Source: JAPOXR01 sp965116115 (GTDB lineage Bacteria; Pseudomonadota; Alphaproteobacteria; Rhodobacterales; Rhodobacteraceae). From it: a stretch of DNA of 64,000 nucleotides. Below, piece by piece: positions 8,974-17,981 of this stretch. The notes beneath the pieces are model-generated. The model ran no database searches. It saw nothing but the letters and a program-made list of their open reading frames with translations, and was not told the origin of the DNA. The translations under genes and the position numbers were made by a program. How positions within the stretch are numbered: position 1 is the first letter of the stretch; each line of letters begins with the position of its first letter. The stretch covers positions 1,054,001-1,118,000 of the forward strand of contig OZ220486.1 of NCBI GenBank assembly GCA_965116115.1, written 5' to 3'.

Positions 8974-10539
8974 ATGACCCGACTCCTGCTGCCGATCGGA
9001 ATCCAAGATTTCCAGACGATACGGAGCGGGGGCTGCTACTATGTCGACAAGACGTCTCTCGTCAGGCAGCTGACAGCCGGGGGTCGCCACTATTTTCTGT
9101 CTCGTCCGCGCCGGTTCGGCAAGAGTCTGCTGCTTGATACGTTCAAATCTTTGTTCGAGTGCCGTGAATCACTGTTCCGTGGACTGGACATCCACCCGCA
9201 CTGGGACTGGACGTCGCCTTACCCGGTTGTGCGGCTGAGCTTCGGCGGACAGTATGGCGAACCGGGCGACGTGGAAGGAGACATCATCGAACAGCTGGAG
9301 AGCGCGGAGCGTCTGCACGGATTGGCGCCCGCCCGTACCTCCGATACGGCCCCCAGGCGACTTCGGAACATTCTTGACCGTCTGCACGCCGCCGCCGGTC
9401 GGCGTGTCGTGGTTCTGGTTGACGAGTACGACAAGCCGATCCTTGATATGATCGAGGATCCGGAGCGCGCGGCGGCCAGCCGGGACTATCTGCGCGGCTT
9501 CTACGGCGTCATCAAGGACAGCGCCGAGCATGTCCGTTTTGTCTTTGTCACCGGCGTGAGCATGTTCTCGAAGGTCAGCCTGTTCTCAGGTCTGAACAAT
9601 CTTGAGGACATCAGCCTTGATCCGCGCTACGCCGAGGTCTGCGGCTACAGGGAGGAGGATCTGGACCAAGTCTTCGGTCCCGAACTGGCCGGTCTCGACC
9701 GTGACGAGATCCGTTCCTGGTACAACGGTTACTGCTGGCGCGGAGATGAGCGGGTCTACAATCCCTTTGACGTTCTTCTTCTTCTGAAGAAGCGCGAGTT
9801 CCGGCCCTACTGGTTCGAGAGCGGGTCTCCGAAGTTCCTGTTCAAGATGCTGTCGAAGAAATCCGTGAGCCCGATGGAACTGGAGAACCGGACGGCGGAT
9901 ATGTCTTTCGTCTCCAAATTCGATGTGGACGACATCAGCATTGACGCGCTTCTCTTCCAGACGGGGTATCTGACCATCGCGGAAGAGCGGAAACAGGGTC
10001 ACAGAACTTTATACCGGCTGGATTATCCCAATCGCGAGGTCCGGCTGAGCTTGAACGACGAGCTGCTCGTCTGGCTGGTGAGGAACGGAAGCAAACCGCT
10101 GGATCAAGGCTTGGAACTCCGTGCGCTGCTGGAAGCGGAGGATTTCGATGGTTTCGGGGGCATGCTGCGTTCCTGGCTTTCGGGGATCCCCTACCGTTGG
10201 CACGATAAGGGCAGTCTGGCGCGTTACGAGGCGTGGTACGCGAGCCTTCTTTATATGTGCCTGCGCTCGGCCGGGGCGGATCTGAGCGTGGAGGACGCCT
10301 CGAGCCGCGGGCGGGCGGACATGACGGTGCGTCTGGGCGGGCAGGTGTTCGTGCTGGAATTCAAGATGGCGGAGGGGGCGGGCGGCGCGGAAGCCGCTCT
10401 TGACGCCGCGGTCAGGCAGATGCGCGACCGAGGCTACGCGGAGAAATACCGCGCGCCCGGCCGGCGGATACATTTGATCGGCGTGGCCTGCGGGCGCGGG
10501 GAGCGCAATATCACCCGAATCCGTGCCGAACCACTGTGA
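8974..10539 (+). CDS. AAA-ATPase-like / PD-(D/E)XK nuclease family protein, paralog 3
   Basis: This third copy has 521 residues from ATG 8974. An in-frame GTG at 8968 is ignored because the two other copies start at the equivalent ATG. All ATPase and nuclease motifs are kept (RPRRFGKS, VVVLVDEYDKP, GRADM, VLEFKM). The variable block is the most divergent of the three, with QYGEPGDVEGDIIEQLESA and ERLHGLAPARTSDTAPRR. Only about 180 bases separate it from paralog 2, with no IS in between, which suggests a recent tandem duplication followed by change or conversion limited to the middle block. Confidence 0.88.
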   Translation: MTRLLLPIGIQDFQTIRSGGCYYVDKTSLVRQLTAGGRHYFLSRPRRFGKSLLLDTFKSLFECRESLFRGLDIHPHWDWTSPYPVVRLSFGGQYGEPGDVEGDIIEQLESAERLHGLAPARTSDTAPRRLRNILDRLHAAAGRRVVVLVDEYDKPILDMIEDPERAAASRDYLRGFYGVIKDSAEHVRFVFVTGVSMFSKVSLFSGLNNLEDISLDPRYAEVCGYREEDLDQVFGPELAGLDRDEIRSWYNGYCWRGDERVYNPFDVLLLLKKREFRPYWFESGSPKFLFKMLSKKSVSPMELENRTADMSFVSKFDVDDISIDALLFQTGYLTIAEERKQGHRTLYRLDYPNREVRLSLNDELLVWLVRNGSKPLDQGLELRALLEAEDFDGFGGMLRSWLSGIPYRWHDKGSLARYEAWYASLLYMCLRSAGADLSVEDASSRGRADMTVRLGGQVFVLEFKMAEGAGGAEAALDAAVRQMRDRGYAEKYRAPGRRIHLIGVACGRGERNITRIRAEPL

Positions 10540-10616
10540 TGAGCGGACCCGGAAAGGGGGCATTAGAGTTTGTCCTATAATGATGTATGAATGCTGTACG
10601 CATAATGTAAGTCCGC

Positions 10617-10671
10617 TTGAATCACGATGTGTATTCTGTATTTGGTATGCGAAATTGAATTTAGAAACAGG
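10617..10671 (+). repeat. Dispersed repeat, copy A
   Basis: The 56-base stretch containing ACGATGTGTATTCTGTATTT and ending AAACAGG matches the reverse complement of about 55501-55556 at roughly five of every six positions. No gene is read across it convincingly. The parent element is not recognised. Confidence 0.5.
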
Positions 10672-10702
10672 CTTTTACGCTGATCTTCTTGTCCGTGCCG
10701 GA

Positions 10703-10966
10703 TCAGTGATCAGGCATGCGCTGCAGTGCTGTTAAAGGGCAGGATACATACGGCTCCCGAATGTCTTGCACAGTATGCGTTCGATGTCTGTTAGCAAGGT
10801 TTCTCGGCGCTGGCCTGCCGCTGGGATGGCAGCGCCGTAGCGTAGCGCCGCCTCGCCGAAAGCAGAGAAGAAAAGTTTGTTCAGCGGACAGGCGGCAGCC
10901 CATCCTCCCAACACCGGAACATACGATCAGCGTATCAACTCGGACACCACATTCGTGTCAACCAGC
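10703..10966 (-). pseudogene. Relic of a FitB/VapC PIN-domain toxin
   Basis: Read on the minus strand in shifting frames this gives VDTNVVSELI, then NKLFFSAFGEAALRYGAAI, then RRETLLTDIERILCKTFGSRM. These align with the FitB-like gene at 13900-14326. The C-terminal half is lost after an in-frame stop. The start codon end is replaced at 10969 by an IS110 right-end remnant, placed directly after AAG, which suggests that the IS entered at the toxin start. Confidence 0.65.
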
Positions 10967-10969
10967 AAG

Positions 10970-11025
10970 CATTCAGATTCAAGAGCGTTCCGGGAAATTC
11001 AGCCCCTGTTTCCTTCTCACACAGC
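10970..11025. repeat. IS110 right-end remnant
   Basis: CATTCAGATTCAAGAGCG, then AAATTCAGCCCCTGTTTCC, match the right end of the IS110 elements (27683 onward and 48702 onward) and follow AAG just as there. The rest of the element is absent. The following 200 bases up to the serine hydrolase hold no recognised gene. Confidence 0.55.
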
Positions 11026-11225
11026 CCTGCCTCCGCCTTGTCGGTTTTTTCCGGCTGGCTGGTCGCTTCAGCCTCTTGCCAAAACCGGAACAGAGACGTA
11101 TCATTCCCTTGAGCGGGACGGCAAGACGTGCGATCGTTGCGAAGAGTCTTCGGTCCGGCTTCCTATATTCTATTGAAACACGGCGTCGTGCCGGGCGTTC
11201 AAGGGCATAACTCGGGAGGATGATA

Positions 11226-12371
11226 ATGTTAGATATGGACAGGGTGCTGCAGGATGCAGTGGCCGCACAGGACGTACCCTTTGCCGTGGCCATGGCCGGC
11301 AATTCAGGAGGCATCACATATTGCGGTGCCGCCGGAGAAACGGCAGGCCGCCCGGCGGCCGAAGATACCGCATTCCGGATTTTTTCGATGACCAAAGCCG
11401 TCGGCTCCGTAGCGGCGATGATCCTGATTGACCGCGGCAAGATGTCGATGGACACGCCGGTGGCCGATATCCTGCCCGATTGGAACGGGCTGCGGGTGCT
11501 GGATGGCTGGAACGGCGATGAGCCGGTCCTGCGCGCTCCCGACACCGTCGCTACCGTGCGCCATCTGGCGACTCATACCAGCGGGCTGGAGTACGAATTC
11601 TGGAATGAAGACGTCCCGAGATACCTGGAAGTCACCGGCAATCCCTCGATCCTGACGGGCCAGTTGGCGTCGCTGCTGTCCTACCCGCTGACCTGCGATC
11701 CGGGCACAAGATGGGGATACGGTCCGGGGATTGACTGGTTGGGCCGCGTGGTCGAGGAAATTGACGGGCGCCGTATCGATGCGTTCTGCCGCGAAGAGAT
11801 TTTTGAACCGCTAGGCATGACTGATACGGCCTTTGAACCGGATTTGCTGACTGACCGGCTCTGCGATGTCTCGATCCGTGGCGAAGACGGCCATTTTGCG
11901 AAATTCGAACTGGCCCCTCCGCCCCGGCCGGAATTCTACGGCATGGGGCACGCGCTCTATTCGACGGCGCCCGACTATATGCGGTTCCTGCGCATGGTGC
12001 TGAACGGGGGAGCGCTTGACGGCGCGCGCATCCTCCCTGAGGCCGCGGTAAACGCGATGTGCGCCGACCGGATGAACGGGCTGACCTTTCGCAAGATGGT
12101 GACGTCGGCGCCGGCGCTGACAGCGGATCTGGAGTTGTTCGGCGGTACCAAAGCCACCCACGCCTTTGCCTTTCTGCGCAACGAGGTGGACCAGCCGGGC
12201 AGGCGCAGTGCGGGCTCGCTCACTTGGGCGGGGGTGTGCAATACGCACTACTGGATCGATCCGGCAAAAGATCTGTGCGCGGTGATCATGACGCAATCAC
12301 TGCCCTTCGTGGAGCCGTCTTTCATGAAGACCTATGACGCTTATGAGGCGGCGCTCTACGCGAATATATGA
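11226..12371 (+). CDS. Serine hydrolase of the class C beta-lactamase / EstB esterase family
   Basis: The product is 381 residues from ATG 11226. It carries the catalytic S-x-x-K as SMTK within FRIFSMTKAVGS near residue 57, the segment LATHTSGLEYEFW, and GYGPGIDWLGRVVEE, typical of the penicillin-binding-protein-like esterases. No clear signal peptide is visible, so it is probably cytoplasmic. ATG 11226 is preferred over ATG 11220 because GGAGG at about 11215-11219 then has normal spacing. Family members hydrolyse esters or small amides; true beta-lactamase activity should not be assumed. It stands alone, with gene-poor DNA on both sides. Confidence 0.85.
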   Translation: MLDMDRVLQDAVAAQDVPFAVAMAGNSGGITYCGAAGETAGRPAAEDTAFRIFSMTKAVGSVAAMILIDRGKMSMDTPVADILPDWNGLRVLDGWNGDEPVLRAPDTVATVRHLATHTSGLEYEFWNEDVPRYLEVTGNPSILTGQLASLLSYPLTCDPGTRWGYGPGIDWLGRVVEEIDGRRIDAFCREEIFEPLGMTDTAFEPDLLTDRLCDVSIRGEDGHFAKFELAPPPRPEFYGMGHALYSTAPDYMRFLRMVLNGGALDGARILPEAAVNAMCADRMNGLTFRKMVTSAPALTADLELFGGTKATHAFAFLRNEVDQPGRRSAGSLTWAGVCNTHYWIDPAKDLCAVIMTQSLPFVEPSFMKTYDAYEAALYANI

Positions 12372-12815
12372 TGACGATCCGTGATTCCGCGCGAGGGAAC
12401 GCGTGCGGCATCACGTGAAAGTTCTTCGAGAGTTGTTTCTAGGGCGAAACGTATCGCAATCCGCGGAATTTTCGTATCTTGGAGAAATCGCCGTGATCCG
12501 TCGCGTCGGCAAGGTACGAACGGCGCGAACCGTGAATTCGCGGTTGAGCCGGCTGCAAGGCATGCTGCCGCGCGGTCGAACAATCCAGTGGTATTGTGCC
12601 GGTACAGGCAAAGCGCCCGCATCACAGGCAAATGGCGGCGCATGCGTCAGTGTCCGAACCCGCTCGCCCGGACCTTGCCGAATTCCGGCGAATCCGGGCT
12701 GCCGCAATCGTCAGGCATGACCGCCTCCCGTTAGGCTTTGTACCTAAAAACTGGCTTGTTAAGCTGGGTTTTGACATGTGACCGGGCATTCACCCCAACG
12801 GACAGCAGGCGATCT
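12372..12815. other. Gene-free stretch
   Basis: Several short open frames occur on both strands but none has a ribosome site together with family resemblance. No hairpin-plus-T-run terminator for the upstream hydrolase was seen. Confidence 0.5.
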
Positions 12816-12869
12816 CATATGAACAAACCAAGGATAATTCCATAAGGAGTTGTCCACAGGGGTTGCTTG
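12816..12869 (+). repeat. IS110 left-end remnant joined to the duplicated tldD tail
   Basis: CATATGAACAAACCAAGG, then CATAAGGAGTTGTCCACAGG, match the first 50 bases of the IS110 left end and follow CT (ATCT|CATATG), as an IS110 core would. At about 12870 the sequence switches to the repeat that also lies downstream of tldD. Confidence 0.65.
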
Positions 12870-13668
12870 TATAAAGCTTGCAGTGAGGCGCTCTTTCCGT
12901 TCCTGACCAAAGCCGCAGGACCGCCGCGGCTGTCCGGCGCGCCGAAAAGCTGGCCGGAAACCCGGCGGTTCCGGAGCGCGGGCGCTTGATCCGCCCGTCA
13001 ATGTCCGGCACATCTTCATCCGCGAGGTCGGCTTTGTTGCGGGGCCGGGCTGTTTTCAAGCGGCATGCCCGCCGATTGTGCGGCCGCTGATATAGAAGAG
13101 CGAAGGCAGTCCGACCCCGCCGGCACCCGTTGTCCGTTCTTGCCGCTGCCCGATGCCGGGATCCAGATGAAGATCATTGCCGACTGCCCTGATGCGGCGC
13201 AGGGCCGTGGCTACGTCTCCTATCAGTGTCGCGTTCTTGACCAGCGCGCCGATTTTGCCGTTGCGCACCCGGTACGCCTCGGTGCAGGAAAAAACGAATT
13301 TCCCGCTCGTGATGTCAACCTGTCCGCCGCCGAATCCGACCGCGTGTAATCCATCCTTCAGATCGGAGACCATCGCGTCCGGCTGGCCGGTTCCGGGCCG
13401 CATGAATGTGTTCGTCATCCGCGGCATCGGCGCGTGGGCATACGATTCGCGCCGCCCGTTGCCGGTTGACTCGAACCCTGTGAGGCGGGCATTCTGGCGG
13501 TCCTGCAGATAGCCGACGAGTATGCCGTCTTCTATCAGAGTGGTGGTCTGGCCCGGAGTGCCTTCGTCATCGACTTGGATAGAGCCGCGCCGCTGCGGAA
13601 TGACAGCGTCGTCCACGACGGTGACGCCCGGAGCCGCGATCCGTTCGCCCATCAGCCCGGCGAACGCC
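12870..13668. repeat. Partial duplicate of the tldD 3' region
   Basis: This 0.8-kb block is near-identical to 15342-16145 and covers the tldD 3' half plus about 180 bases of downstream tail. It ends abruptly at GCCGA. The true gene continues GACGTGCC there, whereas this copy runs into unrelated sequence. Confidence 0.9.
13056..13668 (-). pseudogene. Truncated tldD copy
   Basis: About 200 codons of TldD are present, from SAFAGLMGERIAAPG to the C-terminus, with a divergent end (GLPSLFYISGRTIGGHAA). The N-terminal half, including the HExxxH metal site, is missing. The fragment cannot encode an active protease. Similarity to the full gene is almost complete over the shared part, so the duplication is recent. 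Confidence 0.9.
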
Positions 13669-13899
13669 GATTTCCATGGCAAACACTGCCGAAGTCCATG
13701 ACATGGGAATCGGGGGATAAGTCAAGGTTTGTCGACATTCAATCGACTGCGATCAGGCTGGCGCCTCACAAACCCTCAGTTGTTTTTTCAACTCGACGTC
13801 ACTGTTAGCGCTTTCTTGTTCATACTTCATGCATTTGCAGCGGCACCGGCAGACAGTCGTTTCCGATTGTCCATGTCAGTGTCAAAAAAACCGTGTTGT

Positions 13900-14326
13900 T
13901 CATACCGCCGCCCAAGGATCGACAATCTCTATCCCGATGTCCTTGAAGTCCCGGACATTGCGTGTTGCAATCGACATGCTGCGAGATCGGGCGATTGCCG
14001 CGATCTGGCAGTCTGCTGGAGCTATGGGTCGGCCCGCTGAACGGCGCATTGCCGCGATGTCAGCATAGGCACGGGCTGCAGTGCTGTCAAAGGGCAGGAT
14101 ACGGCTCCCGAAGGCCTCGCTCAGCATGCGTTCGATGTCTGCCAGCAAGGTTTCCCGGCGCTTGCCCGCCGCTAGGATGGCGGCGCCGTAGCGTAGCTCC
14201 GCCTCGCCGACAGCAGAGAAGAATAGGTTGTTCAGAGGGCAGGCAAGCAGCCCAGCCTCCCACCACCGGATCAGGCGATCGGCGGATCAACTCGGACACC
14301 ACGTTCGTGTCGACCAGTAAGGCCAT
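13900..14326 (-). pseudogene. fitB: FitB-like PIN-domain toxin, frameshifted
   Basis: The N-terminal piece MALLVDTNVVSELIRRSPDP starts at 14326 with the first PIN aspartate. The reading frame shifts near 14240 and continues LFFSAVGEAELRYGAAI, RRETLLADIERMLSEA, then PIAPADCQIAAIARSRSM and IATRNVRDFKDIGIEIVDPW, with the later PIN acidic residues. One base appears to be gained at the break. The antitoxin gene lies just upstream. Whether this is a true mutation or a read error cannot be told; a relic at 10703 shows that the family has been duplicated and lost here. Confidence 0.8.
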
Positions 14327-14335
14327 TGCCCGCGC

Positions 14336-14578
14336 TCAATCGAAGGACGGCGGTTCGCGCCCGGATTCACGCGGCGGCAACTCCAGATCTACCCCATTGT
14401 CCGGTCCGAAGTACGAGCGGGCAATCTCCGCGAGGTTCCGTGTGCCCTGCCCGCGCTTAACCGCATCGCGCAGGATAATTCGGACCTCTTCTTCCATCGA
14501 CCGGTGATGCTCGGCAGCGCGTATGCGCAGGCGCGTCGTCACATTTTCGTCGAGGTTGCGGATCGTGATGCTCGCCAT
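14336..14578 (-). CDS. fitA: FitA-like ribbon-helix-helix antitoxin
   Basis: The product is 80 residues. The N-terminus MASITIRNLDENVTTRLRIR followed by AAEHHRSMEEEVRIILRDAV is the ribbon-helix-helix fold of FitA/Arc-type antitoxins. The C-terminal tail, rich in Pro and acidic residues, would bind the toxin. The toxin gene starts ten bases downstream but is frameshifted, so this antitoxin may be orphaned. FitA-type proteins normally repress their own operon. Confidence 0.85.
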   Translation of the reverse strand: MASITIRNLDENVTTRLRIRAAEHHRSMEEEVRIILRDAVKRGQGTRNLAEIARSYFGPDNGVDLELPPRESGREPPSFD

Positions 14579-14936
14579 GCCCGTATCCTCTGCTTACCGG
14601 TATGCCTATTCTATAGGTGACAGCGATGCCATCAAGAGATCAGCGCAGCGTATGCCGGCTGACAAGGCGGGAATGCCCGCGCCACGGTATTCGTATAGCA
14701 ATTGAGGCAGCCTCCGCCAATCACTGCTCTGGAACCGTCTTGCTCCATGCAAAGGCAGGGCAGGACCGTGCACGGGTTGGCGTAGCCACCGTTTTTCTTT
14801 CATCCGACCGGAGGAATACAGCACCATGCAAGCGACACTCGCACCACGCTGCGACGCGCACACCTTATTTTGTCTGTTTCGTTTCGCTTACCAGCGGCTG
14901 CATCGTTTCCGTTCAAGCGGGCGGGACATCCCTCGC
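14579..14936. other. Gene-free stretch upstream of fitA
   Basis: No convincing gene was seen on either strand. It should contain the fitAB promoter, since the operon is transcribed leftward from here. Confidence 0.45.
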
Positions 14937-15345
14937 AGAATCCGCCGATAGAGTCAGCCAAAGGCTTGAAGGGTCAGCCGCCTGTTTGTCAGTTTGCTCG
15001 TCGGATCTGTACTGTTTCTTGGAATAGTTGTTCGATTCAGATCGGATGGAGTTTCTCTGGCGATCATTTCATTATTTGCCGGGATAATCAGAGCCGTTCT
15101 GTCAGTTTCCTGGTATGCCGTGATCCGTTCATATCGTCAGCTTAACACCGGTAAGTTCCGCTCTTTGCATCAGCCGGGGAAGGAGTTGACATTCCCGTTC
15201 TTCACGAAAGAGCGGGAGTATCTGGAGAGCGGCGATAAACTTAGCCGCTGCTGGAAGCTGACCGTTGTCAAGACAAGTCTTCCCGCTGTCTTTTTCTCCC
15301 TTTCGTCAGCGCTTGTGGTGATCGGCGTGTTTCAACCTTCTGTAA
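14937..15345 (+). pseudogene. Decayed copy of the 8xMP-like membrane protein gene
   Basis: The sequence from GATAGAGTCAGCCAAAGGC onward matches the intact gene at about 3457-3856. It reads ADRVSQRLEGSA, then in another frame LFLGIVVRFRSDGVSLAI and WYAVIRSYRQLNTGKFRSLH, LESGDKLSRCWKLTVVKTSL, and ends GVFQPSVKL. The 5' third and the TIR partner are missing, and a frame break lies near 14990. It abuts the tail that runs into tldD. Confidence 0.85.
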
Positions 15346-15393
15346 AGCTTGCAGTGAGGCGCTCTTTCCGTTCTTGACCGAAGCCGCGGGGCA

Positions 15394-15452
15394 GGACCGC
15401 TGCGGCGGTCCGGCGCGCCGAAAAGCTGGCCGGAAACCCGGCGGTTCCGGAT
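15394..15452. terminator. Tandem hairpins between the membrane-gene relic and tldD
   Basis: GGACCGC and GCGGTCC (15394-15411) form a 7-bp stem. A second stem-loop, CCGGAA/TTCCGG, lies just downstream within CCGGAAACCCGGCGGTTCCGG (its two arms about 15431-15451). The two genes converge here. No T run is seen, so function as a bidirectional terminator is tentative. Confidence 0.35.
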
Positions 15453-15530
15453 CGCGGGCGCTTGATCTGCCCGTCAATGCCCGACGCATCTTCATCCGCG
15501 ATGTCGGTTTGTTGCACGGCCGCACTGTGT

Positions 15531-16958
15531 TCAGGCGGCCTGTCCGCCGATTGTGAGGCCGCTGATATAAAGTGAAGGCAGTCCGACCCCGACCGGCACC
15601 CATTGTCCGTTCTTGCCGCATTGCCCGATGCCGGGATCCAGCTGCAGATCATTGCCGACCGCCCTGATGCGGCGCAGCGCCGTGGCTCCGTCTCCTATCA
15701 GTGTCGCGTTCTTGACCGGCGCGCCGATTTTGCCGTTGCGCACCCGGTACGCCTCGGTGCAGGAAAAAACGAATTTCCCGCTCGTGATGTCAACCTGCCC
15801 GCCGCCGAATCCGACCGCGTGTAATCCATCCTTCAGATCGGAGACCATCGCGTCCGGCTGGCCGGTTCCGGGCCGCATGAATGTGTTCGTCATCCGCGGC
15901 ATCGGCGCGTGGGCATACGATTCGCGCCGCCCGTTGCCGGTTGACTCGAACCCTGTGAGGCGGGCATTCTGGCGGTCCTGCAGATAGCCGACGAGTATGC
16001 CGTCTTCTATCAGAGTGGTGGTCTGGCCCGGAGTGCCTTCGTCATCGACTTGGATAGAGCCGCGCCGCTGCGGAATGACAGCGTCGTCCACGACGGTGAC
16101 GCCCGGAGCCGCGATCCGTTCGCCCATCAGCCCGGCGAACGCCGACGTGCCTTTTCGGTTGAAATCCCCCTCCAGTCCGTGACCGACCGCTTCATGCAGC
16201 AGTATTCCCGGCCATCCCGGGCCGAGAACCACATCGAACACGCCTGCCGGGGCCGGTTCCGCCCTGAGTCCCACAAGCGCGATCCGCAGAGCTTCGTCTG
16301 CCAGCGCCTGCCAGGCGCCGGCATCCAGAAGACGCTCAAGCGTGTGCCGGCCGCCCTGTCCGGCGGTTCCGGTATGCCGCGAACCGTTCTCTTCAACGAT
16401 GACTGAGACATTCAGTCTCGCCATCGGACGCCGGTCGCGCACAGCCCCGCCGTCAGGCCGGAGAATCTCCACTTCCTGAAGCGAGGATGTCAATGCCGCC
16501 GTGACTTGCACGACCCGCGGATCCATATCCCTCGCATAAGCGTCAATGGACTGCAGCAGATCGGCTTTCCGCTGGAAATCGGCCGTCCCGTCAGGATCCG
16601 TTCCTTCATAAAGCTCATGCCGGCCGGCCGGAGGGGGAGACGCAAGCTGTCCGCCGCCGTTTCCGAGCGCGAATCGCGCGGTTTCCGCGGCCCGTTCCAG
16701 CGCTTCATGGCTGATTTCGCTGGAATGGGCATAGCCGGATGTCTCGCCGATTACCGCCCTCAGGCCGAATCCCTCCCGTGCGTAGTAGCTCGCGTTCCGC
16801 ATGCGGCGGTCGTCAAACACCAGCGACTGCGCGCGGCTCCTCTCCAGAAACAGTTCCCCGTCATCTCCGCCTGCGCACGCACACTGAAGAATCTGCCGTG
16901 CGCGGAGCGGATCCAACGATGTTTCGAATGGCCTGAAGGCCGTTTGTCGCGGTGCCAT
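15531..16958 (-). CDS. tldD: Metalloprotease TldD
   Basis: The product is 475 residues from ATG 16958 (MAPRQTAFRPFETSLD), the usual TldD length. It contains the zinc-binding HExxxH as LLHEAVGHGLEGD and the C-terminal glycine-rich stretches GFGGGQVDITSGKFVFSC and RNGKIGAPVKNATLIGDG. TldD with TldE (PmbA) trims peptides, for example in modified peptide and toxin maturation. tldE is not in the window. The gene is divergent from coxB, the usual alphaproteobacterial arrangement. Its 3' half has been duplicated at 13056-13668. Confidence 0.95.
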   Translation of the reverse strand: MAPRQTAFRPFETSLDPLRARQILQCACAGGDDGELFLERSRAQSLVFDDRRMRNASYYAREGFGLRAVIGETSGYAHSSEISHEALERAAETARFALGNGGGQLASPPPAGRHELYEGTDPDGTADFQRKADLLQSIDAYARDMDPRVVQVTAALTSSLQEVEILRPDGGAVRDRRPMARLNVSVIVEENGSRHTGTAGQGGRHTLERLLDAGAWQALADEALRIALVGLRAEPAPAGVFDVVLGPGWPGILLHEAVGHGLEGDFNRKGTSAFAGLMGERIAAPGVTVVDDAVIPQRRGSIQVDDEGTPGQTTTLIEDGILVGYLQDRQNARLTGFESTGNGRRESYAHAPMPRMTNTFMRPGTGQPDAMVSDLKDGLHAVGFGGGQVDITSGKFVFSCTEAYRVRNGKIGAPVKNATLIGDGATALRRIRAVGNDLQLDPGIGQCGKNGQWVPVGVGLPSLYISGLTIGGQAA

Positions 16959-17117
16959 GGCTGGCGCGCTCCTTGTTTCGGGCACCGCTCCCGCGCGGCG
17001 CTGACGTCTTGCGGATTGGAACACATTATGATTTTCAGAGACCTCGGACAACCGGGGATTCCCGGCGCTGGCTCCCACAGGGGGAGGCAACGGCGGACAT
17101 TATGCAGGAAACGGCGA

Positions 17118-17981
17118 ATGACGACTCAGCCGAAGCGGACTGTTCACTTTATCGTCGCCGCGGCCCTGGGGGCCGGCGTGGCGCATGCGGCCGATGTGGA
17201 TCAGGAACTGGAAATCATCGGCAGACCTTTTGACGGCCAGTACGGATTCCAGCCCGCCGTCACCGAACTGGCGCGCGATATCGTGTGGTTCGACACCTTG
17301 CTTCTCTATATCATTTCGGCCATCTGCCTGTTCGTTCTCGGGCTTCTCGGCTGGGTCATCCTGCGCTACAACAGCCGCAGCAATCCGGTGCCGGCGAAGT
17401 TCACGCATCACACGCCGATTGAAATCATATGGACCGCGGTTCCTGTCGTGATTCTGCTGTTCATCGCCGTGGTGTCGCTGCCGATTCTGTTCAAACAACA
17501 GACCATTCCCGAAGGCGACGTCACTATCAAAGCCACCGGCAACCAATGGTACTGGACCTACGAATATCCCGACCATGAATTCAGCTTCGACAGTTTCATG
17601 CTGGCGCGCGACCAGCTCGCAGAACACGGCTATTCGCAGGACGAGTATCTTCTGGCCACGGACACCGCGGTGGTGGTTCCGGTGGGAAAGACAGTGGTCG
17701 TGAACGTGACGGCATCGGACGTCATTCACGCGTGGACGATTCCGGCTTTCGGCGTCAAACAGGACGGCGTGCCGGGAAGACTGGCGGGACTCTGGTTCAA
17801 ACCCGAGACCGAAGGGATCTACTTCGGACAGTGTTCGGAACTGTGCGGCAAAGACCATTCCTACATGCCGATAACGGTGAAGGTCGTCAGCCAGGAGGCC
17901 TATGACGACTGGGTTGCCGCGGCATCTTTGGAATATGCCGGAACTCCCGCTGCGGCCGGGGCGCTTTACGCCTCCAGATGA
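17118..17981 (+). CDS. coxB: Cytochrome c oxidase subunit II
   Basis: The product is 287 residues. A signal peptide (VHFIVAAALGAGVAHA) and two membrane spans (about LLLYIISAICLFVLGLLGW and IWTAVPVVILLFIAVVSLPI) precede a periplasmic cupredoxin domain. The CuA site is complete: C-S-E-L-C-G-K-D-H-S-Y-M. WYWTYEYP is the conserved aromatic patch for electron entry from cytochrome c. ATG 17118 gives the signal peptide; longer upstream reading has no family match. The stop overlaps the next start (ATGA). In related genomes coxA follows directly, but here ctaB does. Confidence 0.96.
   Translation: MTTQPKRTVHFIVAAALGAGVAHAADVDQELEIIGRPFDGQYGFQPAVTELARDIVWFDTLLLYIISAICLFVLGLLGWVILRYNSRSNPVPAKFTHHTPIEIIWTAVPVVILLFIAVVSLPILFKQQTIPEGDVTIKATGNQWYWTYEYPDHEFSFDSFMLARDQLAEHGYSQDEYLLATDTAVVVPVGKTVVVNVTASDVIHAWTIPAFGVKQDGVPGRLAGLWFKPETEGIYFGQCSELCGKDHSYMPITVKVVSQEAYDDWVAAASLEYAGTPAAAGALYASR

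Noticed and set aside
11226..12371. Beta-lactamase resistance gene
   Set aside because: The SxxK motif is present, but the protein has no signal peptide and matches the broad esterase-like class C group. Antibiotic resistance cannot be inferred.
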